64,000 nucleotides of DNA from Endothia cerciana (Eukaryota; Ascomycota; Sordariomycetes; Diaporthales; Cryphonectriaceae): assembly GCA_026119935.1 (NCBI GenBank), contig JALRMH010000003.1, positions 1,216,526-1,280,525 of the forward strand, in the 5' to 3' direction. How positions within the stretch are numbered: the stretch's first letter is position 1; each line of letters begins with the position of its first letter. Under the pieces are notes generated by a model that was not told the origin of the DNA, made no database searches, and was given only the letters and a program-made list of their open reading frames with translations. Both the position numbers and the translations under genes were made by a program. Positions 11,269 through 24,204 of the stretch are shown one piece after another.

Positions 11269-14130
11269 GCAAAGGTATGTAATTAGGCCCCAGATCGCAC
11301 GTGCACCGTCCTCTTCTCCCATTCTGCCCTTCATGTAGCGTCGCCTAACTGCCTGCTTCAGCCCTGCCTGAAACCAAGACGACATAACTCGCTCCGACAT
11401 CACCCAGCCCGTCCCGTCCTCTGCCCTTCTAGAAGCTTGGCCCTCTCTGGTCGATAGATACTACCATGATATGCACCGTGGTAGTGTTCGGCACCCATCC
11501 CTACCGAGACAGGGCGGCAGTCGGTTTTCTGGCCCGGGGATATCCTCAATGCGTGCATCTCGCGGACAGTCGTCGTCGACATCGATCGTCACGGTGTGGA
11601 CACGCCATAACACGCACACCCGTCACACGGCCTCATCGCTCCGGGCGGGGGCTCGCGATGGCCAGATTATTACATAGCCCAAGATAACGGGTCCGGCCAG
11701 GCCAGGCCAGGCCAGGCCAAGCACAAAACGCCTTCGAGCCAGGTACTGGCCACGGCTGGCTCTGCTCTGCCCCGTCTCCCCAAGATCACCAGCATCGATC
11801 GGGCCGAGAGGGTCGCCCTGATGGTGTGCAGCAAATATGCGGCGCGCCCAATAAGCCCGCCAGCCAGAGAGACGATTATACCCGGGCTCCCAGTTCCCGC
11901 CATGGTTAGATCATCACCAAACATCCAGGGACTGCCAAGTTCACACGATCCCCTCCCCAGGCTCAGTATCGCGCCCGGCCAATTTCACTCCCTCACCGCT
12001 TTGGGAAAGGCCCATGTCGCATCCACGCTGATCCAAACTCTGCTTATCTTTCCTCCTCTCTCGGCCCCCCCTGTCTGCTGCTGCAGCGCGACGCTGCGTT
12101 GGGTTCATGATCGCCCCTACCGCCAGATCCTAATTCCTGGAGGAACCGCCTTGTGGCTAGTGACGAACCACCCGGTGGTCACTGCTGGAGCTCGAGGACC
12201 CCTCGGGAGAATCTCGCAGCATAGAGTTTTAGGTTCAGGATTAACCCTGATTCCGGAAAGAAAGAAAGAAGAGGGAAAAAAAAAAAAAAAAACCACCAAA
12301 AAAAACCACCATTCCGCTTGGGCTCGGGGAATCCGTGCTTCGACCATCGACAGTGCGACGCGGGCTGGGGCGGACGACCTACCCGCGCTCGTGTCTTGAC
12401 CCGACCCGGCTCGGGAGCTCAGGTCGTGCGCACTTCCCGGTGCTGCGGAAATGACAGGTCTTGGAAGAACCGAGCGGCTTTCTTTTTTTTTTTTTTTTTT
12501 TTTTTTGGTTTCTTGTCGTCATCAGCGCACGGGAGTGTTGCGTGCGTGGCCCTCGGGCATCACAAGTTGGGCCCGGAGGTCGTGGCTGAACACGTGCATG
12601 CAGGAGATGAGCACGGTAAGAGACAGGCCTCAGCCATGACCACCAAGCCGGCTGGACGCCCCCGACCGTGCTGAATCGTGCAACCAGCTTGGACAGGGCA
12701 GGCCGACCCGGCGTCCCAACCCTGATCCTCGATCCGCTGGTACGGAACGGCCTCCCCAGACGCGCGACCGTGAGGGCCGAATCCAGCAGCTGGCGACCCG
12801 CGTCATCGCCCCGAAGAACCCACTTACCCTCCCCGTCATCACCCCTGCGGTGCCCAGTCGCGCCCGGGCTGTGTGGGGGAGGCGGTCCCGTGTGGCGCAC
12901 CTCCAAGACCTCACTCCAGGCGCCTGTGTGACGGTGTCAGGTGGTTTCCTCCGCGGGGGTGGTCAGCAGGTGCTGTCTTATGAGCTGCCTAGGGGTTTTA
13001 CCCTGGGCAAACACCCCCGGCTGGGGCTGGTCGCGGTTCGCAATTCCCGTCTACGACGATTATCCGAACGGATGCCCTGGCCCCGTCTCGATATCCACGA
13101 CGGTGAGGCGCCTACGGCTCCCCACGCGACGCCTGTCGTTGCTACTGTGGCCTTCAGAGGGCCCCCCCTCTGGCATCTCGACGTCTGTGACAGGGTCCAA
13201 CTTGTCACCCGCTCAACAAGCCAGTCCTTGTCCCGGTGTCCAGAAGTCGAGGGACGCCAGAAGCGTACAGCCGTGCTGTCTCGCCCTGTCTAGGGGGCGG
13301 ACCCTATGAGCATGGTGACCATGTGACAGAGCTGATGATCTCGGGAGCAGTCGGGCAACATTGGTCATGGATGTTAATGCCTCTCTCGACGTCGTCCTAT
13401 CTATCTTCTTGCGCGTGGGTATGATTTCGGAGCCCCGATTATTGGTCGATCTGTGGAGCAAGAATCCCGCATTCGATGTCGTTCGGCCTGATGGTGCCAT
13501 TCGAAAATGCCTCTAATCTTCCCTTTCCCGTGGGGACTCCCAGTAGTGGAGTCGCTCGAGGTCCGCATCCCCTCATCTCCCGATGTCGCAAGTCTTAATT
13601 ACCGCAGTCACACCGTCTTGACACCTTCAGGTGGGCTGCACGCCCGGCACGGGGCTGATATGCCTCACGTCCTAATCACTTTTGGCATGTGCAAACTAGC
13701 ACCGGGCAGATCTCACAGACCAGACTGCGATGGCCCCGGACTCCACGCCTGGTGCAGGTCTGGGGAAGCCTACGGAACCCTGCTCTTATGCTCGGGACCG
13801 CCGCCTCCGCCGCCTCCGCCGCCTTGAAAACGACGACGAAGCCGTCCGGTCGTTGAGGCCAGCCCGGCCCTGCCTCCGTGACAGTAGTCCGTCTGGTGCA
13901 GCTGCCATCGTGTGGCTCCTCAGGGCCGTCCCGGGCACTCTTGGACCTGACCCCGGCCTTGGCGCCCAGACCACCGCGGCGCTGGTGCACTGGCAGAGCT
14001 GCTGGTCCCAGCTTCTGCGGGCGTAAGATCCCGCTTTGGGGAGATGTCTAGCGGGCAACAGTTATCACCTGCGGGGGTTGGGTTATGTGGAATGGGACCC
14101 ATTGTGGTCGGAGGACTAGGGGAAAGAGGT

Positions 14131-14133
<3 letters not shown>

Positions 14134-14181
<48 letters not shown>
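14134..14181. repeat. (GA)24 microsatellite
   Basis: Uninterrupted GA dinucleotides about 360 nt beyond the INO1 stop codon, in its 3' flank. Confidence 0.95.
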
Positions 14182-14182
<1 letters not shown>

Positions 14183-14542
14183 CATCCACCGGTAGGAAGC
14201 CTAAACACGAAAAGGGACATCGCCCAGGCGGTAAAGACTGTGGTTGTATTTTCTTATGCAGACTAAATATGGAGGAAGCAGCCGTCGGGTTGCAACAGGC
14301 TTAGCGTAAAGAAGTAAAATCTCGCAACGTCAGCCTCGCCGGCCGTCAGGGAAACCCGTTGGGGACAGACAGGTTAACGAGGTCCAGGGCAACAACACCA
14401 TGGACCCCAGCCCGTCAAAAGAAAGAAAAAAACCAGGGGCGCGGCAGAATACTCTGGCGCCAGGTGATCGAGACACTGCAGCTTAATCGAGGCAGCAGGC
14501 CGACCTCACCCCTCGGGAGGCCCCGTGCTGGGACGTGTGGTC

Positions 14543-16410
14543 TCAGAACAGCTTGTGCTCCAGCGTCATGTCGGACTCGGGCTCGAGGCCGACGCACGCG
14601 CGGAAGATGTTGGTCAGCGCGGCGCGCTGCTTCGCCAGGGCGTTCACGACGGGCGTCCCGGGCGGCGTGAGCGGCGCCTTGAGCATGTAGCTGAGGACGG
14701 ACAGCACGCTGTGGAAGCTCTTGTACTCGCCGTCGGACTCGCCGCCGCGCTTCCACTGGATGCGCGTCATCATCTCCGCGACGAGGACGAGGTCGATGAT
14801 GAGCGGCGAGGCGAGGAGGGAGTCCTCGCAGACGTTGAAGATGCTTTTTGGCCGGGAGGCTCCTCTGTCAGCCCCTTCTCCTCACAATATTTTATTTTAT
14901 TTTATTTTATTTTATTTTTACTTTTCACCTTCTCCCTCCCCGTCTCGAGGGGCCGGGGGCTCAAAAAGGGGTGCGAGCGCGCAGGTGCAGATGCAGATGC
15001 AGATGCAGATGCAGATGCAGGAAAGGGAACTCACGAGATCGTCTGATGGCCACCCATGAAGATCTCCGCATAGTACTCGTCCAGCGCGCGCTTGTTGTCA
15101 CCCACGGCGGGCATGTACTTGATGACGACCGTGTGGTCGGGGTGCTCGCCCTCCTTGTACAGCACGCTGTTGGCCTGCACCATGTCGTCCACCACGTTCG
15201 ACTTGGAGATCTCCTTGCTCCGGAACTGGGCCTGGGAGCTGAGGTTCTTGCCGTCGTTGTTGCCGAGGTGGTTGTAGCTCGCGATGCTCGTCAGCCGGAT
15301 CCCGGCGCTGATGAGGAAGTCGACCAGCGCCGACTTCATCTTAGTCTGCCCGGACTTGAAGTCATCGCCGCCGACGAGGGCGCCGTGGCGCGACGCGAGC
15401 TCGACGGCGCCGGGGACGAAGGTGTTCTGCGGGCTGCCGTTGACGAAGGGCGCGCCCTCGAGGATGCACGCGACCGCGAAGACGGTCGAGGGCGAGACCT
15501 CGGGGTGGCCCACCTCGATGGCGCGCAGCAGGTTGTCCGCCGTGTCGTTGACCCCGGGGACGGCGTCCGCGTACCGCTCCGTGTTGGCCGTCCACTGCAC
15601 CACGACCTTGTCGAGGCCGTGCCGCGCCCGGAAGTCGCGTATGTCGCCCCGGATCCGCTCCACGTGCGCCGTGCAGGCCCGCGCCCCGGGGAGCACGTTG
15701 TCCGCCCGGTCCGCCTGGTTCGCGGCGATGAAGCCCGGGTAGTAGATGCTGGGCAGCGGCCGCATCCCGGCCATCTCCTTGCGGACCAGGGCCTTGAGCG
15801 TGGGCTCGAGGACCGCGGCACGGTCCATGGCTTCCGCCAGGTCTACGGAGCTGATGTCCCACCCGCCGACGACGAGGTCGTCCGGGTGCGCCATCGGCAG
15901 CACCTCGTGGAACGGCACGTTCACGTCGGCGCCGGTCGCCGCGTCGGTCCCGAGCTTCACCGTCGACGCCATCACCACGCTCCCGTAGTAGTTCGCCCGC
16001 CGCGGGCCCTCGCGCGTGTCCCACACCAGGCCCCGGCGGTTCGCGATGATGCCCGCGGTCACGGTGCTCCCGTTGTTCCCGCCCCAGCCGACGAGCATCA
16101 TGCCGACCTTGGGGACCCGGCGGTCGACCTTGAAGCTGTACACCGTCTCGCGCGGGACGGCGACGTAGCCGCCGCCGCCGACCCGCCTGACGCTGGTCGT
16201 GCGGTAGGTGTACTTGGACAGGATGGAGTCGTCGGTATACTCCACATTGGGCGAGTCGACCGTGAAGAGGGGCTTCTTACCGCCGCGGCCCTCGTGATGC
16301 AGCCCGTTGCCGTTGCCAACGGGTCCATCACCATCACCACCTCCTCCTCCACCATCACCATCACCTCCGTACAAGGGGCCAACCCCGTCCTCCTCGGCAT
16401 GCGGCGCCAT
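14543..16410 (-). CDS. INO1: Inositol-3-phosphate synthase
   Basis: NAD-dependent cytosolic enzyme converting D-glucose 6-phosphate to 1D-myo-inositol 3-phosphate, the committed step to inositol and phosphatidylinositol. The 558-residue product matches the family length apart from a His/Gly/Asp-rich insertion at residues 8-30. Two exons: 16410-15035 and 14843-14543, joined in phase 2 (donor GTGAGT, acceptor AAAAG) to rebuild TISIFNVCEDSLLASPLI. Landmarks: SPNVEYTDDSILSKYTY near 40, the NAD-binding VGWGGNNGSTVTAG near 95-108, the WTANTERY region, the ASYNHLGNNDG motif and KSNVVDDMV. The start is the first ATG of the open frame and fits fungal orthologues. The single intron is repeat-rich: GCAGAT hexamers near the donor and ATTTT pentamers near the acceptor. 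Yeast INO1 is inositol-repressed; I found no unambiguous equivalent element. Confidence 0.96.
14887..15020. repeat. Two tandem repeats inside the INO1 intron
   Basis: On the plus strand, ATTTT pentamers occupy about 14887-14920 and GCAGAT hexamers about 14987-15020. In transcript sense the hexamer array (ATCTGC) starts about 14 nt after the donor, and the pentamer array lies about 45 nt before the acceptor. The arrays account for about a third of the intron. Confidence 0.9.
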
Positions 16411-17484
16411 GCTTCTGCCTCGCTAGATACCTTGTACCTTTTGTGTCTCTGCTGGACGACCTTTACCTTATCGCGTAAAGGCCGAGTCCGCTGCAGTCCC
16501 GCTGGCGGAACAGCGGGCTCCTGCGTACGGGTGATGGACCCTGGGGAGGGGGGGGGGAAAGAGAGGCAAAAAGTCAGCCCTTGCTCGTCCCATCACATAG
16601 TACGCCCCCATGAGGGAGCTTATATATACAGAGAGAGAGAGAAGAAAAAAAGAAGAAAAAGAGGAAGGGGGGGGGGGGCAGCTTACGAGTTGAGGAGGTT
16701 GGAAAACGTCTTGACGGATTCCGGTGATCGCAGCCCTCTTTGGGGGTTGCGATCGTCTGTCTGACGATGTTTCTAGTCTGGGTAGTGGTGTAGAGCTATG
16801 TCTTCTTGGTGATCGAGCTGCAACAGTGGTTCGACGAGCTCCAAAGAAAAGAGAAATACACGGTTTTGGGGGGGGGGGGTCAATTTTCACGAGGAGAGGA
16901 GGCAGAAGGGACGAGGGCCGGTACCGTCCCTTTTTAAAACGTTCCGCATGTAGAATAGATAAGATATTCCCATGTGATCTGCGCAGGTACTGTACATAGT
17001 AGCACAAGCCGGCGGCGGTGAAAAGGGGGGGGGGGGGGAAGAGGCCTAGGCGAGAACAAGCCTCCCGAACTTACCGCTCGCTCGCTACCTGAGGGGTGCT
17101 AGGCCGGGGCCGAGGGGGGAGGAGGAATGACAGAGAAGACGGGGTTGAGGAAGCAGAGGCTTGCGCCTACATCCCTACCTCCTCTCCAACAACCTCCGCA
17201 AACAGGCGCTGAGAGGGAAAAAGGGGTATGACACCATTGGCCCGGGCGTGAGAATGTTGGGATGTTACGGCCACGATTGCTGAACGCCCCCCCCCCCCCC
17301 TTTCCCCCGCTGAGGCATTATAATGCTATACTCTGTGCTCTGCCCTTGGGGGGGGGGTGGGGGGGAGAGGAGAGGGAGGTCTGAAATCCTTCCGTATGTC
17401 GTCCTGCCCGTGCCACGTACACATACAGACGCCCTGGTGGGTGGATTGTGCCGCAGGGTCGGGGCTGCGCAAACCGTTCAAGTG

Positions 17485-17539
17485 ATATATATATATATAT
17501 CTCAACAAAGGTCAGGACATGATCGGCAGCCCAAGAACA

Positions 17540-17572
<33 letters not shown>
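17485..17572. repeat. (AT)n and (CA)n microsatellites
   Basis: An AT run at 17485-17500 and about 15 CA units at 17543-17572, separated by about 40 nt of unique sequence. Confidence 0.9.
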
Positions 17573-17573
<1 letters not shown>

Positions 17574-17899
17574 CTTGTCCGACTCCCCAATGGTCAGTCT
17601 TCAGTGTCACCTCACCACTTGCTGTTCTTCTATCCCGGCGTGGCCCATCATCACTGCTGGCCCCGCGGAGCTCATCCCCCTCCTCGCCACGGCCCCTTTG
17701 GCCCTTGTTGCCCGCGGTTGACACCTAGGCAGTTCAAGCTAGTGCCAATCCCGGACGGACTACTCGCAGGTTGTCCGTCCGTCCATTACCAAGACAACAA
17801 GTAGACCACCGGTCAGGGAGTAAACAACACGCTGACTATGCGCGTTAGAATGCCCCCCTCTTCCCCCCTTCCCTCTTGAAACGACTTGATAAACAACAA

Positions 17900-17900
<1 letters not shown>

Positions 17901-17930
<30 letters not shown>

Positions 17931-17945
17931 AAGAAGAAGAAGAAG
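17901..17945. repeat. (GAA)n microsatellite
   Basis: About 15 AAG/GAA units, a purine tract on the plus strand, in the interval between INO1 and the histidine kinase. Confidence 0.95.
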
Positions 17946-18469
17946 ATTCGTGGCGCCCTGGCTTTTCTTCATCCTTGTCCAGGATCACCGCATGATAAAA
18001 TAAAGACTAGATGTGATATACGACAGTCACAACGATGAAATGCTATGGTCTGTTGGATACAAAACTCCCCGACGCCGCCGCCTGTCCTCGTGTACCTTTT
18101 TGGTATGCCCTGCCCTGATCCGCGTATTTCCCCGGCCGCCCCCCCCCCCCCCTCCCTTCAATCTCAAACGGCCCTTTACTCCGAGGTGACCAACTCTTTG
18201 ATGCTTGCTGGTATCTCATGATTGCCGCTCCCAAGATTACAAAGCCATAGAAAATAATAGGGTCCAGTCCTCGACAGTTCCTGACGCCTGGATAGAAAGT
18301 AGAATGTCATGCATGGTCGTGTTTGGTGTATCTGGGTTGAGACATCTCGGCACTGGATCGAGTCGTCCTGGTGGGGGTGGGCCTTCGCCTCGAGAAAAGG
18401 CGCTGCGTCGGCCCCAGCAGGCGTTGTCGCGAGCCCAAGGACGTTCAACCCGGCCGCGGTAAGGAAGGC

Positions 18470-20341
18470 TCACGACTTTCCTGGCGGAGCCACTCCGTTA
18501 GAGTAAGGCTCCTCTGTCTTCGCCGGCGGGAGCTCCGTCGCCGAGACCACAGTGCCCTGACCCTTCCTCTCAATTTCCGCGGCCGGCGGCGGCCCGTCCG
18601 GTGTCGTCTTCCTCGTGATCACGCTGGCCGTCTCGGGCTCCTCGGGTATTGTTGCAAACTTCTGCAGCACCTGCTTGAGCGCGGGCCTGCGGATGGGCTT
18701 CGCAAGGAACTCGTTCATGCCGGAGTCCATGCAGTCCTGGACATTGCTCGCGTCCGAGAAGGCCGTGAGTGCCACAATGGGCGCCTTGTAACCCATCTGT
18801 CGGATCAGACGGGTGCTCTGAAGACCGTCGAGGTTGGGCATCTGGATGTCCATGAATATGACGTCGAACCGCTCGTCTCGCTCGAAGTTCGCCTTTACTA
18901 GCTCAAAGGCCTCCTGCCCGTCCTTGGCGATGGTCACATCGACCACGGACTCGAGCTTTAGCATCCTGCTGACGACTTCGATGTTGGTGTTGTTGTCGTC
19001 CGCCACGAGCACGCGCAGCTTGCCGCCCCCGCCCTTCTTCTCCATGGCCTTTTCGATGACCGCCATCTTCTCCGCCTCGGTCTGAGGGGTGTTCGCCTTG
19101 GTCGCCGCGAAGAAGGGCTGGCTGAGCCCGACGAGCCGCGGTTGCTTAGCCAGGGCGGCCGTGGACGCTGACTTTGCAGCCTCGGCAACCTGCGTTTCTC
19201 CTACCGATTCCCTACGAGGATCATTCGCCGTGTCGGATGTGACACTAGGGGGCCTGGACCCCCGTAGACTGCTGGAGGCCGTGCTGGAAGGTCTTAACGA
19301 GTCATGTCAGCCGGGCCAACGCGCCACGGGGCAGAGCCTCTCGAGGATACTCACTTGTCCCTGGTGTACTTGAGCGGTATCTGCACAAGGAAGGTCGTGC
19401 CCACACCGACGGTGCTCTTCAAGGACACATTGCCACCCATGATGGTCGCCAGCTGCGAGCAGATACTAAGGCCCAGTCCTGTCCCGCCGAACTTCCTGCT
19501 CAGGCCGAGGTCGCCTTGCACGAAGGGCTCAAACACCCTTTGTTGCATGTGCTCTGGTATACCCGGGCCGGTGTCCTCCACCTCGAACTCGAACATATAT
19601 ATCTTGGCGTTGGGCGGCGGCGGCGTGGCTGATCTCTCGATGCTTGAGATATGTGGGATTGCCCTTGCTTCAGCGGGGTTGATGGCCAGCGCTGTGCCCT
19701 TCTGAACCTGGTGCTGCACAATCGACGTGGCCCCCTTAGAACTCGTTGAATGCTGCGAGCCCGATCCTAGACGGTGACGGCTGCGGCCGGGGCGGCTTGA
19801 GGCCCTGGAGAAGGAAGATGCCCCGCTCTCGTCGCTTGATTCCACCTCGCCCGCACACCGTATCCGCACCGCCACCTTGCCTCCTGCAGGGGTGAACTTC
19901 AAGCTGTTGCTGACGAGGTTGATCATGACCTGCAGAATCCGGTGCTGGTCTCCCCAGAGGCACATGTCTTTCAGACGCCCCACGCCTGGGGGCCCGACGG
20001 CAGGGAGCCTCCTCTCCTGGGGTTGCCGTTCAGGGCTGCCGGACAGCTCGCCGACGTCGGGACCAACGAAGTCGGCACTGAGCGTGATCCGCCCTTCTCT
20101 CACCTGCTTGTCGAAGATGGAAAGTATCTGAGAGCGGATGTCACCGAGCCTGAATTCGCGCTCCTCCAGGCTGATCTGTTGACCGATCTGGTTCTTGGAG
20201 AAGCTGAGGAGGTCCTCCAGCAGATGGAGCAGAAGGTCGCCTACAACACAGTCAGCTGCCTCCTGCAAGACGGTCGAGGGCGGCGGTGGGTGGTATATGG
20301 GCTCCGAGGAAGGTGGCGAGCAGAGGAGGGGGGGGGGGGGA

Positions 20342-20387
<46 letters not shown>

Positions 20388-22242
20388 CAGGATATGATGG
20401 AGCACCAAGACAGGGGACAATACCGGATTTGTACAGCGTCTTCAGTGACTGCTTGATCCTGACGATATCATCCTCCTCCATGCACACAGCACACATGCCC
20501 ATGATCCCGTTGAGGGGTGTCTTGAGCTCGTGGGAGATATTGGCGATGAACAGGGTCTTGCTCTCGTTTGCAGCCTCTGCAGCCTTCTTGCTGATCTCCA
20601 GCTCCCGCGTGCGCTCCTGCACCCTCTGGTCCAGAGATGTGTACTGCCTGAGAAGCTCGTCGCTCATCTCGTTGAACACCTCGGTGAGCTCCGTCAGCTC
20701 GTCGGTGAAGAAGTGCCGGCGGTTTTCGACCTTGCCGGGGATCTTGAAGATGCGTCGGTTCGAGTCTGTGTCCGCGTGCGACACGGCAAACCTCCTGCGC
20801 CGGCGCCGGGTCTCGTGGGCGATCCACGCGATGAAGCCCTTGACGGATCGTTTCGACGTGTTTCCGGAATAGTCGCCATTTTCGTTGTACCCCTCAAAGA
20901 GCTCGAGCTCGTCCTGGTACCCCGGAGGGGCGATGGACTTCTCCGTGGCGGCCTTGAGCCGGCGGATCGGCATCACACTCCAGTGAGCGCAGGGGACGAC
21001 GAGCAGCAGGACCAGCCCCGCAGTACCGAACGTGCAGCTCAGCAGTATCTTGCGCAGTGCGTTGATGGGGGCGGTGGCCTCCCAGCGGGCCTGCTCGACG
21101 ACCACCGTCCAGTTGACCAGCTCATTCTGCGTCCGCGCAAACCCGACAGATACGGAGCTCCCTTCCTCGTTGTGTGTCCACAGATCGGAACTGGCATTGT
21201 TGACCGCATCAATCTGCTTTGCGAATTCCCAAAACGCGGCTGGGTAGTCCTTCAGGGGGAAGGGGTGGTCGTAGCCCCCCGAGTCGTAACTCGCCGCGCT
21301 GTGTCTGTTGGACCCGTCCGGAGCTGGCAGCGGCGGGAGGACGAAGTGCACGGGGGCGTCCCCGAAGGTGGCCAGGTCCGGGGGGGCGTAGGTCGCGTTG
21401 CTTGCGGCCTGTGACCCGTTAAACCTGTTCGACGCGGATGTGGGACCGATAATCAGCAGCACGCCGGAGGCCCCCATGCCCTCCCGCGATGTGGTCACGT
21501 CCACGATGCTCGAGGCGGAGGCCACGACCGTCATGTACCCCAGGATGAAGGTGCCGCCCTGGTTCGATCTTATCGGGACGGTGAGCGACATCAGGGCGAA
21601 CGTCTCGTTGACGACCAGCGGCCCCAGCAACAGACCGGCATTCTCACTGAGGCGGACGTCCGGAAATGCATAGGCCGCGTAGACATTGGTGTCGGAATTC
21701 GTCTGACTGGACGATCCGGTGTCCACGTAGGTGATGTTCGGATATAAGGAAGGGGGGAAGCCGCCTTCCCCGCCGCCCAGGAACACCGCGGAGCCATCGA
21801 CGTCGTAGGGCAGACGTATCTGCGGGGTGGTGGACCCGGTCACGTTGAAAAGGCCGGAGGCGGAGCCCGTGGTGTTCCTCGAGTAGATCTTGGCCTGGTA
21901 CAGGTTGCCCCCTCCGGACCCCAGCGCGCTCTGCATGTCCTCCTCGGTATTGTCCCAGTTGGACGCGCTCGTGTTGCCCAGGTAGAACGTCTGCAGGGAT
22001 TCCTGGATTAGTATCCTCGTGGATATCGTCTCGATCATCGTCTGGACGAGCGTGATCTCGGAGGCGATGCGGGTCGCCTTCAGGGACGCGGCCAGGGTAA
22101 GGCTGTCCGACTCAACGCCGATGACAAAGTTGTTGACGTAGATCCACGTCGGCACCGAGAGGACGGCGAGGCCGAGGAGGACGGCGAAGGTGACCAGGAA
22201 CGCGAGCTGCTCCCGGATGGCTACCCTCACCCTGTACCTCAT
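18470..22242 (-). CDS. sln1: Sln1-type (group VI) hybrid histidine kinase
   Basis: Membrane osmosensor kinase that feeds a Ypd1/Ssk1-type phosphorelay to the HOG MAP-kinase pathway (family knowledge). It has three exons: 22242-20424, 20240-19355, 19292-18470; both joins keep phase and give 1175 residues. Order: a first transmembrane helix near residues 13-33; an extracellular sensor region; a second helix around LRKILLSCTFGTAGLVLLLVV; a HAMP-like linker; a coiled stretch; the H-box SHELKTPLNG with phospho-His about 571; the N-box INLVSNSLKF near 716; a GPGIP box; GGTGLGLSICSQL; then a C-terminal receiver with acidic pair VADDNN and phospho-Asp about 1050 in VIFMDIQMPN, plus the conserved KPI lysine. 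All catalytic motifs look intact. The first intron (183 nt) carries a GA/TC microsatellite and is stop-free in frame. A second start downstream is not needed. Confidence 0.95.
20346..20383. repeat. (GA)n microsatellite in intron 1 of the histidine kinase
   Basis: About 19 GA units (TC in transcript sense) lie inside the 183-nt intron at 20241-20423. Read through, they encode an alternating Leu-Ser run. Confidence 0.95.
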
Positions 22243-24204
22243 CTTGGCCGTGTGTGTGATAGACTATGATAAGTCTGGATGGGGCTCTAGCAGGGCCGGC
22301 ATCCTCCGGCCCATGAAGCTCGGGCCCGATCGCCCAGTGGGACACACGGGAGGGAGGGCAGAGCGAAAGCCTCGCTGCGGCGCGCACCGCGGAGAGCGTC
22401 AGTGGGCCGAGAACACCGAGGCAGGCGGGACACACCAAGACTCGGCCGCCGCCTGGCTTCAAGAGGCCGGGTTGATCCGATGGGGCTCAAGACGCCGGCG
22501 ATATATCCTGTCTGGTGGTCAGCACGTGGGCATGCCCAGCCGCAGCGGGATGGACGTGGTATAATATAGGCATGAAACTTGCATGTGGAAACAAAACAGG
22601 ATTATTATATATCAAGAAGAAGGAGAGGCAGGCCAGCGGCTGCAGAGGGCCGAGGAGAAGAGTTGTTTTGAAATTAAATTTTTTTTTTTTTTGAATTTCT
22701 TTTTCCCCCCTTTCCCTTCCTGCGAGATGCGTGGCGGCAGATCCGGATCAGGCCTCCGGGGGCAGGGAGGGATGGATGCCCGGGTAGGAGAAGTCTCGTC
22801 TGGCGCGCGCGCTGCAGACGAGACGGCAGGCCGCAGGGAGATACTGCGAGAAGCGTGGAGGTGGGCGCGGGTCCTGGAAGACGGCAGAGGTTTGCCCCGC
22901 CTCGTCCCCTCGTGTCTGGTCGCCGCCGTCTCTCCCACGCCGTCGGTGCCGTGCTCCTGGGGGAGTTGGGACGATCGGCAAGTCTCTGTCCGCCGACAGT
23001 CTGAACGGACGCTGCAGGTCCGAACCTAGATGACCCGCAGATGGATCGGTGCGCCAGGCCAGGCCCGGTTGATTCTGGCCTCTGATGCTGCCCCTGGGGA
23101 GTCCAATGCAGGGTCCGTACGGCGCCGCGGGATACGAGTGGAGGGCCGTGATCATGAACATCGACCAAGGCCGGTGTCAAAGGCAGGCGGTGGTGGTGGT
23201 GGTGGTGGTGGTGGTGGGAGGTGAGGTCGGGTGAGGCGAGGTGATGGTGGTGGTGGGCAAGGGCGAGAACAAGGCCTCGAAGTGTTACCGAGCAGCAAAG
23301 CCAAGGGCATACGGGGGAACGTGGGGCTGGCGACTCCAGGGGTTTGGTTGTGTGCGTGTGTGGGTGGGTGCGCGTGGTCTGGAGCTGCACTCGCACTGCA
23401 GCAGGAAGTGCTCGCATGGAGCCACTGCAGCGGGTGCAGCAGCATGGGCAGAGCGCTGCACCACGCGCCTCTAGGGGCAGGGTGGACCTGGCAGGGTCTC
23501 GACCCGCTCTGGGTGGCCCTGGGTGCGCCCTGGGGTTCGCCGCCGCCCCAGACCAGCCGCAGGAGGATCACCGCAGATCAGGGTGCCACACAAGGCCACA
23601 GCGGGTGGTATTGGGGCCAGCCGGCCAAAACCCTATCGCCGGAAAGGGCACATGCCACGGTACATGCCGTAGCAAGAATTGACCAGACCTAGACCTGAAC
23701 AAGAGAGGGAGAGGGAGGGACAGAGACCATCCAGAAACTCTGCCAGGAGGGGGGGGGGGTGTAATCGAGGTGATGGACTGAGACAGACAGACACACACAC
23801 AGACACACACACACACACAACACACACATTACACACCCGACTGGATCCCCGTGCATGAACCTATAGGCTATACTTACCATGGATTCATCCCCCCCCCCCC
23901 CCTTACAAAGGGCAAATGACCATACAACGGTCATCTCGGGGGGATCCTAGGGTGGGCCTAGCCCTTGCGTGCTTACCCTGTTGGCTGGCTGGCTGTCCGC
24001 CCGCCGTGTGCTCTCGCAAAGATGGCAATTCACCGTCACCCATGCAGCAAAAACAGGGGAAAGCCAGATCGAGAATTGCAGAGGGAGATCGAGGGCGGGC
24101 GCATGGACCGACGGCTCATGTGTTTTCTCAGGTCTAGACCTCCCGCAGGTGGCCCCCGCTAGCCGGAAGCGGGATGCCTGACTAGGGCCCTGGGCCTTCA
24201 GAAG

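Larger units (their letters stand above)
8767..14542. other. 5.8-kb gene-free interval with many simple repeats
   Basis: No frame on either strand has a recognisable domain; the longest are GC-driven random frames. Contents: a compound AC/GA microsatellite (9378-9485), a C/A composite tract (10169-10195), clustered GTAC-type short palindromes (9640-10970), GGGCGT hexamers (about 11150-11175), an ACT/CTA trinucleotide run (about 11235-11265), CCAGG pentamers (about 11697-11720), A and T runs near 12277 and 12485, and GA repeats (14134-14181). It contains the LIM gene promoter and the INO1 3' flank. Confidence 0.5.
16411..18469. other. Gene-free interval, INO1 promoter side
   Basis: No domain-bearing frame is present. 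It contains a GA/AAG tract (16630-16665), G runs near 16668, 16866 and 17025, a C run near 17287, an AT run (17485-17500), a CA microsatellite (17543-17572) and GAA repeats (17901-17945). It lies between the INO1 start and the kinase stop, so the INO1 promoter must be within it. Confidence 0.5.

Noticed and set aside
14848..16764. 638-codon plus-strand frame across INO1
   Set aside because: Antisense shadow of INO1 exon 1, without any family motif.
16960..16985. CATGTGA word upstream of INO1 as an inositol-response element
   Set aside because: It matches only the core of the yeast element, is more than 550 nt from the ATG and is single; chance is likely.
20530..21414. 294-codon plus-strand frame inside the histidine kinase
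   Set aside because: Antisense shadow with no domain; the minus-strand kinase explains the region.
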